NCBI GenBank assembly: GCA_947069175.1
Contig: CAMTDV010000013.1
Location: 27,469,857-27,533,856, forward strand
Direction of reading: 5' to 3'
Length of the DNA stretch: 64,000 bases
Source: Scalesia atractyloides
Lineage: Eukaryota > Streptophyta > Magnoliopsida > Asterales > Asteraceae
Each line of letters starts with the position of its first letter. The stretch's first letter is position 1. Position numbers and translations under genes: made by a program. Positions 10,162 to 21,720 of the stretch are shown in pieces. The notes under the pieces are model-generated. The model saw nothing but the letters and a program-made list of their open reading frames with translations. It had not been told where the DNA came from and made no database searches.

Positions 10162-12111
10162 GTTTAGATAATAAAATGTCTCAAAACATTATAAAAGAGC
10201 GATTCTGGTAACTGGAATATTAAATTCGGTTGTAGCTGATACATTAAATATTATCTTGAATAAAATACAAAAACTAGAATATAAAATTTTATCAAAATAA
10301 TTACTTAGTTAGACAAATAAAAAAGTATCTAAATACGAAATTACTAAAAAGCTTTAGGTAGTTTCACTAACTAATATCTTAGTAAATATGACACATTAAG
10401 ATACAAAGAGTAATTAGAACTAATGACTCATTAGAACTAATGATGACCTAATATGACAGTAAACCTAGCTAATATAACAAATTTAGATATAATAAGGCTG
10501 ACATGCCCCTTCAAAGATCTATTACGACCCTTAACATCCAGTAAAACACAATAAGATATAATTAAAGGCTCCTTAGATCTTAATACGACATAATATGACG
10601 TCATCACAGATCGTCGCCATTAGTGATGACGCCTTTAGCAGTCACGCATGACATTAGTGGCGACAACTTGTAGTGCTCACAACTCTAGGCAACCCTTTTA
10701 AGACCTAGTATGAACTTTCACAACCTATATGTCCCATTAAGAGCCACAATGACTCTAATGATCAATATGACACATTAAGCCATGAATGTCAAGTTTTAAA
10801 GTATTGGTAATATTTGCAATAAGAAGTAGATATGGCAAACAAACCAAGCTGGAAAGGAATACATGATGTCCAAAAAATATGAGACGAGTATTTCAGGTAT
10901 GTGAGTAGGTAGGGGAATAAAAAAAAAGACTTATTGGTTACGGGGCGAGCATGGATTAGGTGATACTTGAAGTGGTTACTCAGAACGATATACCCGTTAA
11001 CGTTTGCCTAAACAATATACCAAAAAAAAATATATTCTATTTTTTTTCTTCGACGATTGTATTTATAATGTTGTTTATATTCCTTTTGATATATGTATTT
11101 ATAATATTGTTTATATTTTACATGCTATGAAATATATCGACTTATCTTTTGTGATTTACAAATTCATGAACCTTATTAAACGTTTCTAACATTTTACGGT
11201 TAATAATTTGTATGTAATTTATTATATCTTTTAATTTTTTTGTAATTGATAAAAATATCAAATTATTTAGAAGTTAGAAGAAAAACAAAGATAATCCACA
11301 TGAAAATCACAACATGTATTTTTTTCAACAAACTAACGGGTAAATATGATACTTGCAGGTATGTTTGATGCCTAATAGGTAGTTACCGGACAAATAACTG
11401 ACGAATATTGGGTCAAACATGAGACATGATCTTATATATCTGCAAATAAGAATCCAATAGACATGTAAAGACAGATGAGACAGCCCAAACATAAAAATAA
11501 AAAATAATAATAACCTAATTTTAGTGTGATTATGAAATCTCGACCCTCAATAGAAATATGATCAAATAGCTAAATAAATGGTACATTTGGCTACTGATTA
11601 TTTAACGGTTTTTATTTAAACCTCCCTATTACATCATCATCACAAATTTAGCAACTTTAATGTGAAATTATGCATAAAACTTTAACATCTAGTCTAGAGA
11701 GGGCTAAAATGTAAAACAATTTTGCTATCTTCTTATATATATGTAAAATTATCATATCATATCTTTGACCCAACTAATCCATAAACTTTGTTTAAAACGG
11801 CCACAAATTTTATATCAGATATTTTAAATATGTCAAATTCGAGTACATAGAATGGAACTAACCTGTGTAGGGGATGGACGTGGCCATTTTTGGACCATTT
11901 CATCTAATCTTATACATGCAACCCAACATAAAAAAAGTATTAATAAACATGGGTGCAACAACGTTGGTCGAAAGGGCATACGTAGATCAATTAGGTCTTC
12001 ACTTCAATTCGTAAGCATGAAGTTTTGATTGTGACATGGAGTTCAGTATCTTATCCAATCCCCGGTTAGGATGGTGTAACATCGATTATTATTATTATGA
12101 CTATCCACTAT
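10162..12111. other. AT-rich intergenic stretch between DUF241a and DUF241b, unit 1
   Basis: No gene is recognised. Near 10603-10634 CGTCATCAC and GTGATGACG form a perfect 9-bp inverted repeat around a GC-richer core. Around 10420-10450 this unit has an extra direct repeat of ATTAGAACTAATGA not present in units 2 and 3. Near 11430-11460 it differs by a short replacement from the other two units. The 61-residue frame at 11004 is low-complexity and not accepted. Confidence 0.45.
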
Positions 12112-12489
12112 ACGTGGACCAACTAGATCTTGATGCACATGAAAAATTCCTTGAAAAAGAACATGATTATTTGTTACTCTAATAAAATCTTGAGCGATAC
12201 CTGAATAAAGTTAAAAGATTTCATTTTATGACAGATGCGATCTTTAGATGCCAGATGTAAGGCATAACTAAAGTGGCACCAAACCTTTGGCATTTAAAAA
12301 AGAAAGTGGCATATATCATTGATGGATACAGTTGTGTTCGCCAAACACCAACACATGATCTTTTCAGAATTTAATATATTTTGTTTTCAACAAGCAATAA
12401 TATGTGATAAGCAAGTATATATAGTGTAGCATAGAGGATAAGCTTAACATACCAATAAAACAAATAAAGCTATTCTATACGACTGTACC
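12112..12489 (+). promoter_or_regulatory. Promoter region of DUF241b, unit 1
   Basis: ATACGTGGACCAACTAGATC at the start recurs in the orphan promoter at 22665 and, less exactly, before DUF241a. TATATATAG lies at 12416-12424, about 66 bp upstream of the ATG at 12490, matching the spacing seen in DUF241a. Confidence 0.6.
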
Positions 12490-13390
12490 ATGGCTTCTGC
12501 CCCGAAATTAAGCATCAGATGCCAAACTAAATCCATTAGCTTACCTTGTAGATCGCATCCGATCAGTTTTGAGATTGAAGAAATGCTCAACAAGATCAAA
12601 ACAAGGGCATCAGAAGCGGCATCTGAGGACGCAATCTGCAGTGGGTTATCCCAGCTGTCAAGATTGTACAAATGCATGGATGATCTCCTAACTTCATCAA
12701 CCACCCAAGTTTTGATGTCTCGTGAACAAAACAAGAGATGGGTTGATGCGCTCGCAGATGAATCAGTGAGATTCTTGGATATTTGTGGAAGCATAAGTGA
12801 TATGTTGTCAGAAATCAAAGGGCATAATAGAGAACTTCTTTGTGCTTTACGGAGGAGAAAGGGGGAGATGAGCTTTGAAAACTGCATGGAGAAATACAAT
12901 TGCTTCAGAAATAAAATGAAAAAAGATGTTAAAATGTTGATTGGAAGTTTGAAGCAAGTTGATAACATGATCAACGGTGGTGGTGGTGGTTGATTCAGAT
13001 AACCACCAGCTCTTGGCAGTGATCAGGGCAGTAATAGGAGTTTCCGAAGTGACCATTTTGGTTTTTGAGTCTTTGTTGACGTTCTTCTGTGTTCCAGTTT
13101 CCAAAACAAACAGATGGTCACTTGTGGTGTCAAAGTTCTTGCACAAAAGGATCGTGGCATGTGAAGATCAACAAGAAAATGTGATCGGGAATGAATTCGA
13201 AAGAATCGATGCGGCGTTGACAAGATTATGTAAATACGGATCTTCGAGCGAAGTGAGAAATGTGCAGATTGCACAATGTAGGTTGGAGAGATTAGGAGCT
13301 CAGATGGAAAACATGGAGGGTGGATTAGATAGCATTTTTAGGTGCTTGGTTCGGACCAGAGTTTCACTTCTTAATATCATCTCCCAGTAA
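12490..13390 (+). pseudogene. DUF241 family protein, paralog b, unit 1 (11-bp deletion)
   Basis: Intron-less paralog of DUF241a, starting MASAPKLSIRCQTK with the SISLPCRSHP signature at residues 15-24 and ending RTRVSLLNIISQ. The first 167 codons are open. Then GGTGGTGGTTGATT replaces the longer GGTGGTGGTTCAGTGGTGGTTGATT arrangement of the other copies, an 11-bp loss between GTGGTGGTT repeats near 12990 that creates an immediate TGA. The remaining part is open in another frame from 12977 to 13390. With the 11 bp counted the length is 304 codons, the same as paralog a. A product of about 167 residues lacking the C-terminal half is the most that could be made here. Function is unknown for the family. 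Confidence 0.85.
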
Positions 13391-13555
13391 CAATCAAGCT
13401 GTTTGGTTGTTTATTGGTCTTGCATAAGCATCAGAATTTTAGTTGATGTGCTTATGCTTTGGACTCTTTTCTCAAAAACACATGTACAATGTCGACTAGA
13501 ATTTGTAGTATGCAAGTATAGATATATAGAATTTTAAATCTGATTATATATATTC
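13391..13555. other. 3' flank of DUF241b, unit 1
   Basis: Short non-coding stretch after the TAA with T-rich 3'-UTR-like sequence. Nothing else is seen. Confidence 0.4.
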
Positions 13556-13869
13556 TGAGTGTGGTCCTATTAAAGCTTTGAAAGCTTGTTTTAAACGCGT
13601 TCCAGGCTTCCCATTGTAAAGAAAATCTCATTCATTAATTTTGTTGTGATTAGCAATAAAGTGAACCAGTTCTAACAGTTCTTGTGTGATTAATCTATGA
13701 TATTCCAACATTGTGGTACCAGAGAACACTCAAGAGAACCTAAAAGATTACAATGGCCATAGCCAATAGACGCAACAATGAAATTGATGAGGAGCTAAGG
13801 CCCTCAAACCGGCACCTTACAACTGGATATCATCGCATCGTATACTCTAAAAGACAGTTTATGTTTTGA
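13556..13869 (+). mobile_element. LTR/leader relic with primer-site-like motif and gag-like start, unit 1
   Basis: TATTCCAACA is followed by TTG and TGGTACCAGAG (13714-13724). This is one base different from the tRNA-iMet primer site TGGTATCAGAG and lies where a primer site sits just inside an LTR. An ATG follows at 13753 and opens 38 codons with a charged start (MAIANRRNNEIDEEL) before TGA. The arrangement fits the 5' LTR end, leader and gag beginning of an otherwise lost retrotransposon. Confidence 0.5.
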
Positions 13870-15517
13870 AAACATGCAGCAGAAAGTTTACTAAATACGT
13901 TAAGTTAATGCAGAGGAAACAACTGGAACTTTCAATTATTATTATGAACACAATAATGCTAACACCCAATCCACGAGAAGCCTCACGCACAAGAGAAGAC
14001 CTTTGCATCTCCTCAAACACTAACCTATAAACAATCGAACATACATGCACAAGTCAACTACACAAAGTGAGTTCTAACAGTTAGGTTTAATTTATTTAAA
14101 TTCACATCCAAAATAATTTATTAGAAACACAAGGACTCCAATTCAAAAGACCCCGGAAACCATTTAAATGACACCTCATCTTGGACCAACATCCACCCAA
14201 GCGAGAGACCCAAATCAACCACCCCATCACCAAGACTCATCGTCTTCTTACCTTAATTCCACCAATAACCCAATTTGTCATTACAACAACCACTTGCCTA
14301 GGACCCCACACACTACTATGCAAAATATTCCCAAATACAATACAACAGTAGAAACCCGAATCACCACCAAACACGTTTTGTACACACTTTACCCACAATT
14401 TTCATCTAATGCAAGCATGTAAGTCACATAAGATGGAAATCCCTAACACATCAAATCACAAAGATGTGGTCGGAACCCATCACCACCATAAAGATAAAAG
14501 GATACTAGGACATCACCGACAACCACTTACATTGATTACCCTAATCCCTCATTTGCAACATCCACAACCCCCCTCATATCTCGTCACCACTGGTAGGTAA
14601 CGACTACCCGAACATGTCGACAACCACATATGTCAAAGGCTCGCACCTCTAATAACCCATGTGAAACATCTCGTGGATGCTAGTTCACACAAAAGCACAT
14701 AGACACCCATATAATGTCTAGAACATCATCCTCGTCACAATATTGTGGACTAACCATGCGCCTCTTATAATCTTCTTCCATGTCCCTTGTACCTCTAAGG
14801 ACACAGATATTTGTTTACATATACATCCCAATTGGCGTATAATCTGCAATACCCATATTTAAATATAGTACCTTCACACATTTACATTTCTATCCTTTCA
14901 CCCTCTTGGCACGAAACAACTTTAGGACTCTCACAATCAAAGTCCTAACTAACACAAGTCATGCAACAAACATCAACCTATAACAACATCACACACTACC
15001 CATTTAACCAACCTGTGATTCTCAGATTTAGGATTATACATCCCAATCGGTAAAAGCCCATCCAGGACTACACCCACGCAGTGCTAATTCTCGTAACTTT
15101 TTTGAAAATCCAGATTCATTAGAAAACGTTTAGAAGAAAATATATTCATAAAACTTGTCATTTAGTGCAAAACACGTAAACGTATGTATGCTAGCTAGAA
15201 ACATGTAAAAAAGAGCATAAGAACTCACTTGAAGTAATAACACTTCTCCACAAACTGCACATCCTCGCACATGTAGCCAATCACCGAATCTATCATCAAA
15301 CGAACATGGTTACTACAAATTTTGATCTATAACCACACACACTAAACCCAAAGATATGAACTCCTGTTTAATGTTAGGCTTTAGCTATTACAACTAGAGT
15401 GCATCCGTGCACGTCCCCCCCCCATTGACTCATGCAAGTTAACCTTCACAACACCCAAACTCGCATTTAAACCGCCATTACCGCACCATAGTTCCATGCA
15501 AACACTCCATCGGGTCA
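13870..15517. other. Unassigned A/C-rich stretch, unit 1
   Basis: No coding sequence is accepted. Frames at 14168-14422 and 14409-14600 are rich in H, N, T and P and simply reflect ACC/CAC-rich composition. The sequence resembles degenerate retrotransposon DNA, but I found no termini. Confidence 0.4.
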
Positions 15518-16665
15518 CCCGATGTCACACCCCGACCCGCAGCGGAATAAGAGTCGGGGCATAATTGGGTTATCACCAAAGCTCATGATATTACTATTAT
15601 GTTTCATATTTATTTAAATCAAAATTACATTCTCAAATATCCAAACATGTCCATACAAATACAAAGAAAATAACCAACTAAACAATTCCAAGCTCTAAAC
15701 CATTTTATTCTTCTAGGCCAATCCTATGTGTTTTCTGGCTGCAGCTGGTTCACCTGTATCATGTGTAAAAATTGGGGGTTTTTGGGTCAACATAAGTTGG
15801 CGAGTGAACCTTGTTAGATAAACATTTATAATTGATTTTCTTGTTATTTTATCAAGGAAAAATTGTGCATAATCATAAGTGAGCAAATGATAAATAATCA
15901 ATCAGCAACAATGTTAACCACAAATGATAACATACAATAACATACCATAACATATCAACTTGCATAAATATATAACATGAATGAAACTGTGCGATCAAGG
16001 CTCAATCAAACGGAGCCGATCGTATTGCATGTACTGAAAATGATAAATGTCTGTGCGATCAAGGCTCAATCAAACGGAGCCGATCGTATGTTGGCACGCC
16101 AGGTTCACGCTCGTAATGTAATAACATGCTCAACGCTCATAATGTAATGGGGAGCGGCGGCCTATGGAATTGCATGTACTGAAAGTAATGAATTGAATCT
16201 AACAATAACCACACAAACCATTGAATCAAACTGAATACACATTTGTCCATGATATGATGTATGCACAATAATTTAAGTATAATAAGTAGTAAGACACATG
16301 ATACACCAAAAAAACGTGATTAAAACGGGGAATTTGTAAAGATTCACTCACATTGGGTGCGTTTGATTGGAGATGGTGAGATGCGCACGAGTTGGAAGAG
16401 TTGAACAACGAGAATTAACTAACCTAAATAATAACGGAAAAATATAGTAAATGAGTGGATTTTATTAAGGATTTTAATAAAGTTTTTAGATATATTTTAC
16501 GAGTTTAAAGCTATTTCCTATCTTTAAAAACATTATTTTTAAGTATTTTTAATTGATTTTTAAATTAAATTAAATAATTAAAAAAATAAAAATATGTTGA
16601 CTTTTTGGGTTGACCGTTGACTTTTTGACTTTGACTGTTTGACCGGTTTATTATGTAATTGAAAT

Positions 16666-17073
16666 GCGCTGGGTGAGGCTCGAACCCGAGACCTCCCGTA
16701 CGTGTGCACGCAGCTCTACCAACTGAGCTACGTGTCTAACCCGAAATAATTCTGTTTTTAAGTGTACTTATATTTTAACTCAATTTATCCAAAATTCTTT
16801 TATTTTCAAAAACATTTTAATTCATTGAACCGGTGCCACTAACAGGTCTCGAACCCGGGACCTGTGCTTTAACGTTACACACAGTCCACCGCAGGACTGT
16901 GTGTCTAACTTGGTTAATATACCAATTTTTATTATACTTAACAACTAACGCGAATTAACCCGGTTCAGTTAGAAAAATAAAACGTTTTTATTACATATAG
17001 GGTGCGTGTATCAGGGATCGAACTCGCGGCGTGTGCGTATAATTTGCACACAGTCCACCGCTGGACTGTGTGT
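16666..17073 (-). pseudogene. Three tRNA-like sequences inside the solo LTR
   Basis: At 16666-16738 the minus strand reads GTAGCTCAGTTGGTAGAGC (A-box/D-arm like) and GGGTTCGAGCC (B-box/T-arm like). At 16827-16906 and 16999-17073 two mutually related sequences have B-box-like GGGTTCGAGACC and GAGTTCGATCCC, plus a hairpin ACACAGTCC...GGACTGTGT. Acceptor and anticodon stems do not pair properly in any, so they are tRNA-derived or tRNA-mimicking relics and not functional genes. They are in sense orientation relative to the element. Confidence 0.6.
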
Positions 17074-17928
17074 ATAACCCGTTTAAAATACCAATTTTGA
17101 TTAACCTTATATTGTTAGCGCAGTTCATCTTCCTCGTTTGTTTTTACAGACAGCGGATTACACCGTTATATCTTGTTTAATTCGATTGATAAACATTGTA
17201 CAGACTAATATGAAATGGCAGAGACGATAATTAGAAGTAAACATACCGGTGAACGATTTATTTCAGAATTCCGGCAAAGCGTCGGTCTCTGTTTTTATGA
17301 ACTTCAACTGAGCAAGCCAATTAACCGTTTTGATTAGCTAATCGTGGAATTGAAGTGATAAACAAACATTAACACAGTGTTTGAATGTCCTTACCGATTC
17401 ACAGATGAAAATAAAGATTTCCAGAAATTTTCCGGCGAACTGGAATTATCCGATAGCAGCGTCTGAATTCGATTTCAATTGATAGGTCCGAGTTAGAAAC
17501 AGCTTAACAATTGATAGACTACGACGGTATTGAAAGACTTACCGTTTTGATGAAGAGTACGGTTTTCCGGCGAACTTGCAGAATTTTCCGGCGAGTAAAA
17601 TAAACTTTTCTGATGAACTGAAAGTATGACGAAAGTGAAATGGCAAAGGTTTTGTGGAATGTTTCTAAGTCGCGAGAAGATCTTTGATTGGAGTAATTCA
17701 GATTATGGGATATTTTCGGTTATAAAACCCATCATCATCAGATTTTAAGTCAATTCAAGTCTGAATTGATTAGAATCGTCGGTGCATCGGTTATAAAACT
17801 GAATTTGCGATTATTCAAACGTTTTAGACGGTTGAATAGCCGATTTCGGTTTTCAGTTGGCGCAACCGGTTAATCTATGTTTGTTTTTAAGATTTATTTG
17901 TTTCCTAGAGTTGACAGAAAACAAACAA

Positions 17929-18010
17929 GTGGCGGAGTGGTTATGCGTGTGAGTGTTAAGTCTTTGGAGTTTACAACCTGGCGGACCCGGGTTCGAGTCC
18001 CGGCAGCCCC
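17929..18010 (+). pseudogene. tRNA-like sequence on the opposite strand of the solo LTR
   Basis: GTGGCGGAGTGGTTATGCG resembles the D arm of a long-variable-arm tRNA. CCGGGTTCGAGTCCCGG forms a perfect T arm, followed by CAGCCCCA and a T run. The 5' sequence cannot pair with GCAGCCCC to make an acceptor stem, so it is not called a functional tRNA. Confidence 0.6.
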
Positions 18011-18198
18011 ATTTTATTTTTTTATTACTTTATTTATACTTTTTATCAATTATAACTTTTATGGTTTAATTGTTTTTAATTATGTATCATTAAAAATTAA
18101 AATAAACATAAATAGGCAACGACACATTTATAACTTGATATTCGATTACAAACGGAGCGGGTTTGGTAAAACTCGTTTTCGACAAATGTTACACCCGA

Positions 18199-18918
18199 GA
18201 CCTGTTTGAATTTGTATTTCCAAACTGAAACCCCTACATGTAAAACCCACTTCATGCAAACCCTAATCGCCATCGGAGCCATCCAGTACCACCACTATCT
18301 CCATCATCACCACCAAATGTTACCTCATTCACCACTCGACACTACCACCATGGTGATCGTCACCGCCAAACACCACCAATGTAACCACCTAGTTATTTAA
18401 CCTAAGAAGACCCGTATGGACGTAACTACTCACAGTAACCCCCATGCCCTTGATTACCATCCATGTAGAAATCCAGCACCACCGTAGCTTTCACGGTCCC
18501 ATGCCCTAACTCAAAACCGGAACTAGGTCACCCAAGACCCAACCGACCCAAACGAGTAGTGTCACAGCCACACAACAGTGACGGCGACCACATGGCTGTC
18601 GTAGGTGGCCTGTGTTGAAGATCAAATAAGTGATGAAACGTGATGTGCCACATGCTACACACAACGTATTTACGTCCTTGATTAATAATCAATAAGCATG
18701 AAACGTAATCAGTACCTGGAATCAATTGGAGATCAAAACTTGAAAAGTCAATTCTCTATCCCTTTGTCCTTCCTTTGGTCGTCGTGAACTCCGTGGATAA
18801 CCTTATGTTTATATAGGGTTTAGCTTGGTGATTTAAGTTACCAAGTTTCACCTAGGTCCGTCATAATCTCCTCTCTAGCACCTTGATCCCAAAGTTATGT
18901 ATTTCGTCTTTCATTTAG
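18199..18918. other. Unassigned non-coding stretch right of the insertion site, unit 1
   Basis: Rich in ACC/CAC words (about 18270-18400); open frames here are compositional. It is continuous with the sequence left of 15518, as the empty site in unit 3 shows, so the two belong to one older repeat-like region. Confidence 0.45.
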
Positions 18919-19348
18919 GTGCAGTTTGTTTTCAAAGAGGTAAAATGTCTGCAGTCTACGAACCATCATCTGCAGACATGTGTAGAAGAAGAGGTGGACC
19001 AAACCTCTGCAGTCTGCAAGAAGAAGACTGTTTGTTTTTTTAACGTATGTAGATTTCTAAAATAAATTGGTGGTGGTGTATGGACGGTGGTGGTGGTAGA
19101 ATGAGGAGGTGGGGGTGGGTGGTGGTTGTGGACGGTGGGTGGTGGTAGTGGACAGTGGTGGTAGACGTTGGTGGTGGTGATGGATGGTGGTGGGTGGTGG
19201 ATGGTAGTGGGTGGTGGACGGTAGTGGTGGTGTTTAATCCTCTGTAGACCTTAGAAGATCTTTAAAGTGGTTGGGCCAAGTCTACACCAAGAAGAGCTCA
19301 TGCAGACATTTTTTAATGAAACGTCTTCGAAAAACAAACAGTTTGCAG
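18919..19348. mobile_element. TIR element (MITE-like) with GGT microsatellite, unit 1
   Basis: The left end GTGCAGTTTGTTTTCAAAGA and the right end CTTCGAAAAACAAACAGTTT are inverted relatives. A second inverted layer, AATGTCTGCAG and GCAGACATT, lies inside. There is no transposase. The target-site duplication could not be fixed. Confidence 0.55.
19069..19232 (+). repeat. Imperfect (GGT)n microsatellite, unit 1
   Basis: Purely GGT/GGA/AGT triplet-like sequence, for example GTGGTGGTGGTAGAATGAGG. It lies inside the TIR element. Its length differs slightly in units 2 and 3. Confidence 0.9.
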
Positions 19349-19951
19349 ATGACAATGTTTGTGCATAGTCTACTCGGCACAAACATAAGAGCCTGCGCAA
19401 AATTTTTATAGAAAAAACAAGCACCAATTTAATTACATTCGGTCCATCAAGTCCGTTAAATCATAACTAACACGTTTAACATTAGTTGCCACCTTTGTTA
19501 TTGCAATTCTCTTTGAAATATTCCATTAGAATATTTTAATGGTAGAATTCGAGATGTTACACGGCCCATGACTAGCAGATGAAAAGGTCTCGACGAGCCG
19601 GGTCTTTTGGCTAACCGCCAAGGGCCAACTATTAGACCCAAAATCCTAGATTAAAGGCTCCATTTTCAACGGTTAAGATTTTCCCAAATAAATCAATCTT
19701 TGATACTTTCCTTTTTAGCCCGCAAGAAGCATATTGAATCAATTTATGCATCTTTAATTAGTATCAAATGTCAATAATTGTTGGTCAATTTGTAATTTCA
19801 AATTTTTGGTAAACCTACTAATTTAGAAAACTCCCTATAAGAATGGCACCCGTTTTATTGGTTTACTGTTCAAAATTTATCTAATACCTTTGAGAATTAT
19901 ATTTTTATTTGTTTATACTCTTTGTCTGAAAACAACCAGAACAAGAACAAC
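19349..19951. other. Non-coding stretch before the copia gag relic, unit 1
   Basis: No gene is recognised. CACGGCCCATGACTAGCAG near 19560 follows a GAGATGTTACA word resembling an LTR end. The stretch may hold the LTR and leader of the copia-type relic that follows, but no partner LTR was found. Confidence 0.4.
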
Positions 19952-20609
19952 ATGGCAGATTAGAACAACGTGACAGGTTGTTCTAGTAAAATTGGTGATT
20001 TGACTTCGTATCATTGTTCAGTGCTAAACACAATAAATTACATATATTATGCAATCAAGATGAAGTCTTTAACTAATACCAAAGGTCTTTCGAGATGCCA
20101 TAAAACCACCTGCAGGAGTTGACATGGATGTCAAGCTTCAGAAGAAGGTAAGAGGCTTCACCCTCCAAGCATTGCTGGGAGGATATACTATTGAAGTAGT
20201 TGGGCACATGGATGTAAAGGATGTTTGGGAAGTTCTGAGAGTTCGATACTTTGGAGCTGACAAGTAACAACAGGCTCGGATTGAAACTCAGATTCGAGAG
20301 TTTGAATTACTGAGCATGAAGGAGTCTGACAACATTAATGATTTTGCAAGCACGGATGATGGGGTTGTGTCCAAGTTTCGAACACTTGAAAGCACCATCG
20401 AAGAGAAGATCATAGTGAAGAAGTTGTTGAGTGCCGCACTTACCCGATTTTTCAAAATTGTAGCTACAATTGAAAAGGATTTTGATTTGAATGCTATGTC
20501 ATTTGCAGAAATTATCGGACGCCTCAAAACTTATGATGAACATGTTAAACCTCTTGAAGTTGTAAAGAGTACATCTAGTTATTTGTTGCTAATCAAGCAG
20601 ATAGGATAG
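19952..20609 (+). pseudogene. Copia-type gag (UBN2-like) relic, unit 1
   Basis: It starts ATGGCAGATTAG, so the fourth codon is a stop. The second half (ATG at 20316) is open for 97 codons. Family landmarks in order are a VWEVLRVRYFGADK-like block before an in-frame stop, REFELLSMKESD, IVKKLLSAAL and IIGRLKTYDEHV. These match the gag (UBN2) region of plant Ty1/copia elements. No zinc knuckle, protease, integrase or reverse transcriptase follows; the copy is cut by an LTR that begins at 20618. Confidence 0.8.
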
Positions 20610-20617
20610 GATAGGTA

Positions 20618-21720
20618 TGTCACACCCCGTCCGAGGCAGAAATGCGAGGCGCAGCCACGAAATGTAGGATAGGTATGTCACACCCCGCCCGAGGCAGAAA
20701 TGCGAGGCGCGGCCACGAAAGGTTTTCATAGCAATTCAATTAGCAAACGTCTATATGATTTAATATAAACCAATGAGGCCAAATATATTACTTAAAATGA
20801 ATCAGTTTACAAAAACCATAGTAATTTAGTTTGAGTACATGAACCGACCAAACATCAAGTTTCACAAAATACGTATACAAAGTTAAAATTTTAAATAAGG
20901 CTTTGGCCCATATATCTTGTACCAGGGTAGAAAATAAAGGGTAAACCCTCAAAATGGCATCGTTCCTTGCAATCCTAACACTTTACTTCCTAACCATGCA
21001 ATGCCGCTGATTTCCTTAAAATGCATGTTAGTAAAATGTCAACATAATAATGTCACTGAGTTCACCGGTTTTTCTTGACACAAATGACTCTTGAAAACAT
21101 TTGATAAACCTTTGAATAAACCGATATACATAATGTCCCTGAAATTTGTTGATCAATTAATGTTTTGCAAGGATATCAACGTATGTGTCAACATAAGCTA
21201 GTAACCAAAGCTTGACAATGTTCCATCGTACCGAGCCACTAAATTCAACTAATGCGTGACTAGGGACACAAAAGCACTCCCACAGGTTCTTGGGGACCAG
21301 GAGTGGGGATTGCCAATGGGGTTTGCCAATACCCAATAGATCTATCAAAGTGTTCCTCGGTTCGTGATGTGACTAATGGCTACTAAAATGAATATCCCCC
21401 GGGTGCTTTACCACGAGAGCAATAACTACCACTTATACACACATAAATATCTAGTTGATTTCATTCCTAACTATCATACCAATTAAGCAACATGTATTTC
21501 CCCCTGTTTAAAAAGTAAAAATAATTAAAAGGGTCGTGAGTCTCTTAACTTGCGTTCCGTACAATGCTAGCGAATCATTGTCCAATGTAATATCTCCGAC
21601 CTACAAGTGTCCTAATTGACACTAAGGTCTAATCATTTGTTTTGTGTGCAAGTCTTTCACCATTCGTGTTAAGACTTAATGTTTTTGTTCAAAGCTTGTT
21701 TGTTTCAGACATTTTGGTGG
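20618..21720 (+). mobile_element. LTR (TGTCACACC family) inserted after the copia gag relic, unit 1
   Basis: TGTCACACCCCG occurs at 20618 and again at 20676, each followed by GAGGCAGAAATGCGAGGCGC, so the first 58 bp are tandemly duplicated. From there the sequence aligns, inverted, with the truncated LTR at 4436-5397. The far LTR end was not located; the given right limit is where similarity to the other copy stops. The 63-residue minus-strand frame at 21157 is not coding. Confidence 0.6.

Larger units (their letters stand above)
15523..18193 (-). mobile_element. Solo LTR of a Ty3/gypsy element, unit 1
   Basis: It begins TGTCACACCCCGACCC and ends AATGTTACA, so it has the TG...CA ends of an LTR. 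It is flanked by the 5-bp duplication CCCGA at 15518-15522 and 18194-18198. It matches both LTRs of the complete element in unit 2 over its whole length (about 2.67 kb), but no internal region is present. A solo LTR arises by recombination between the two LTRs of a full element. Orientation is taken from the unit 2 copy. It contains the tRNA-like sequences listed separately. Confidence 0.92.

Noticed and set aside
14168..14600. H/N/T/P-rich frames conserved in three units
   Set aside because: They reflect ACC/CAC-rich DNA. Conservation is expected from recent duplication, and there is no domain or plausible gene context.
16666..16738. Functional tRNA gene
   Set aside because: D-arm and T-arm motifs look right, but acceptor, anticodon and T stems do not pair. 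It is listed as tRNA-like only.
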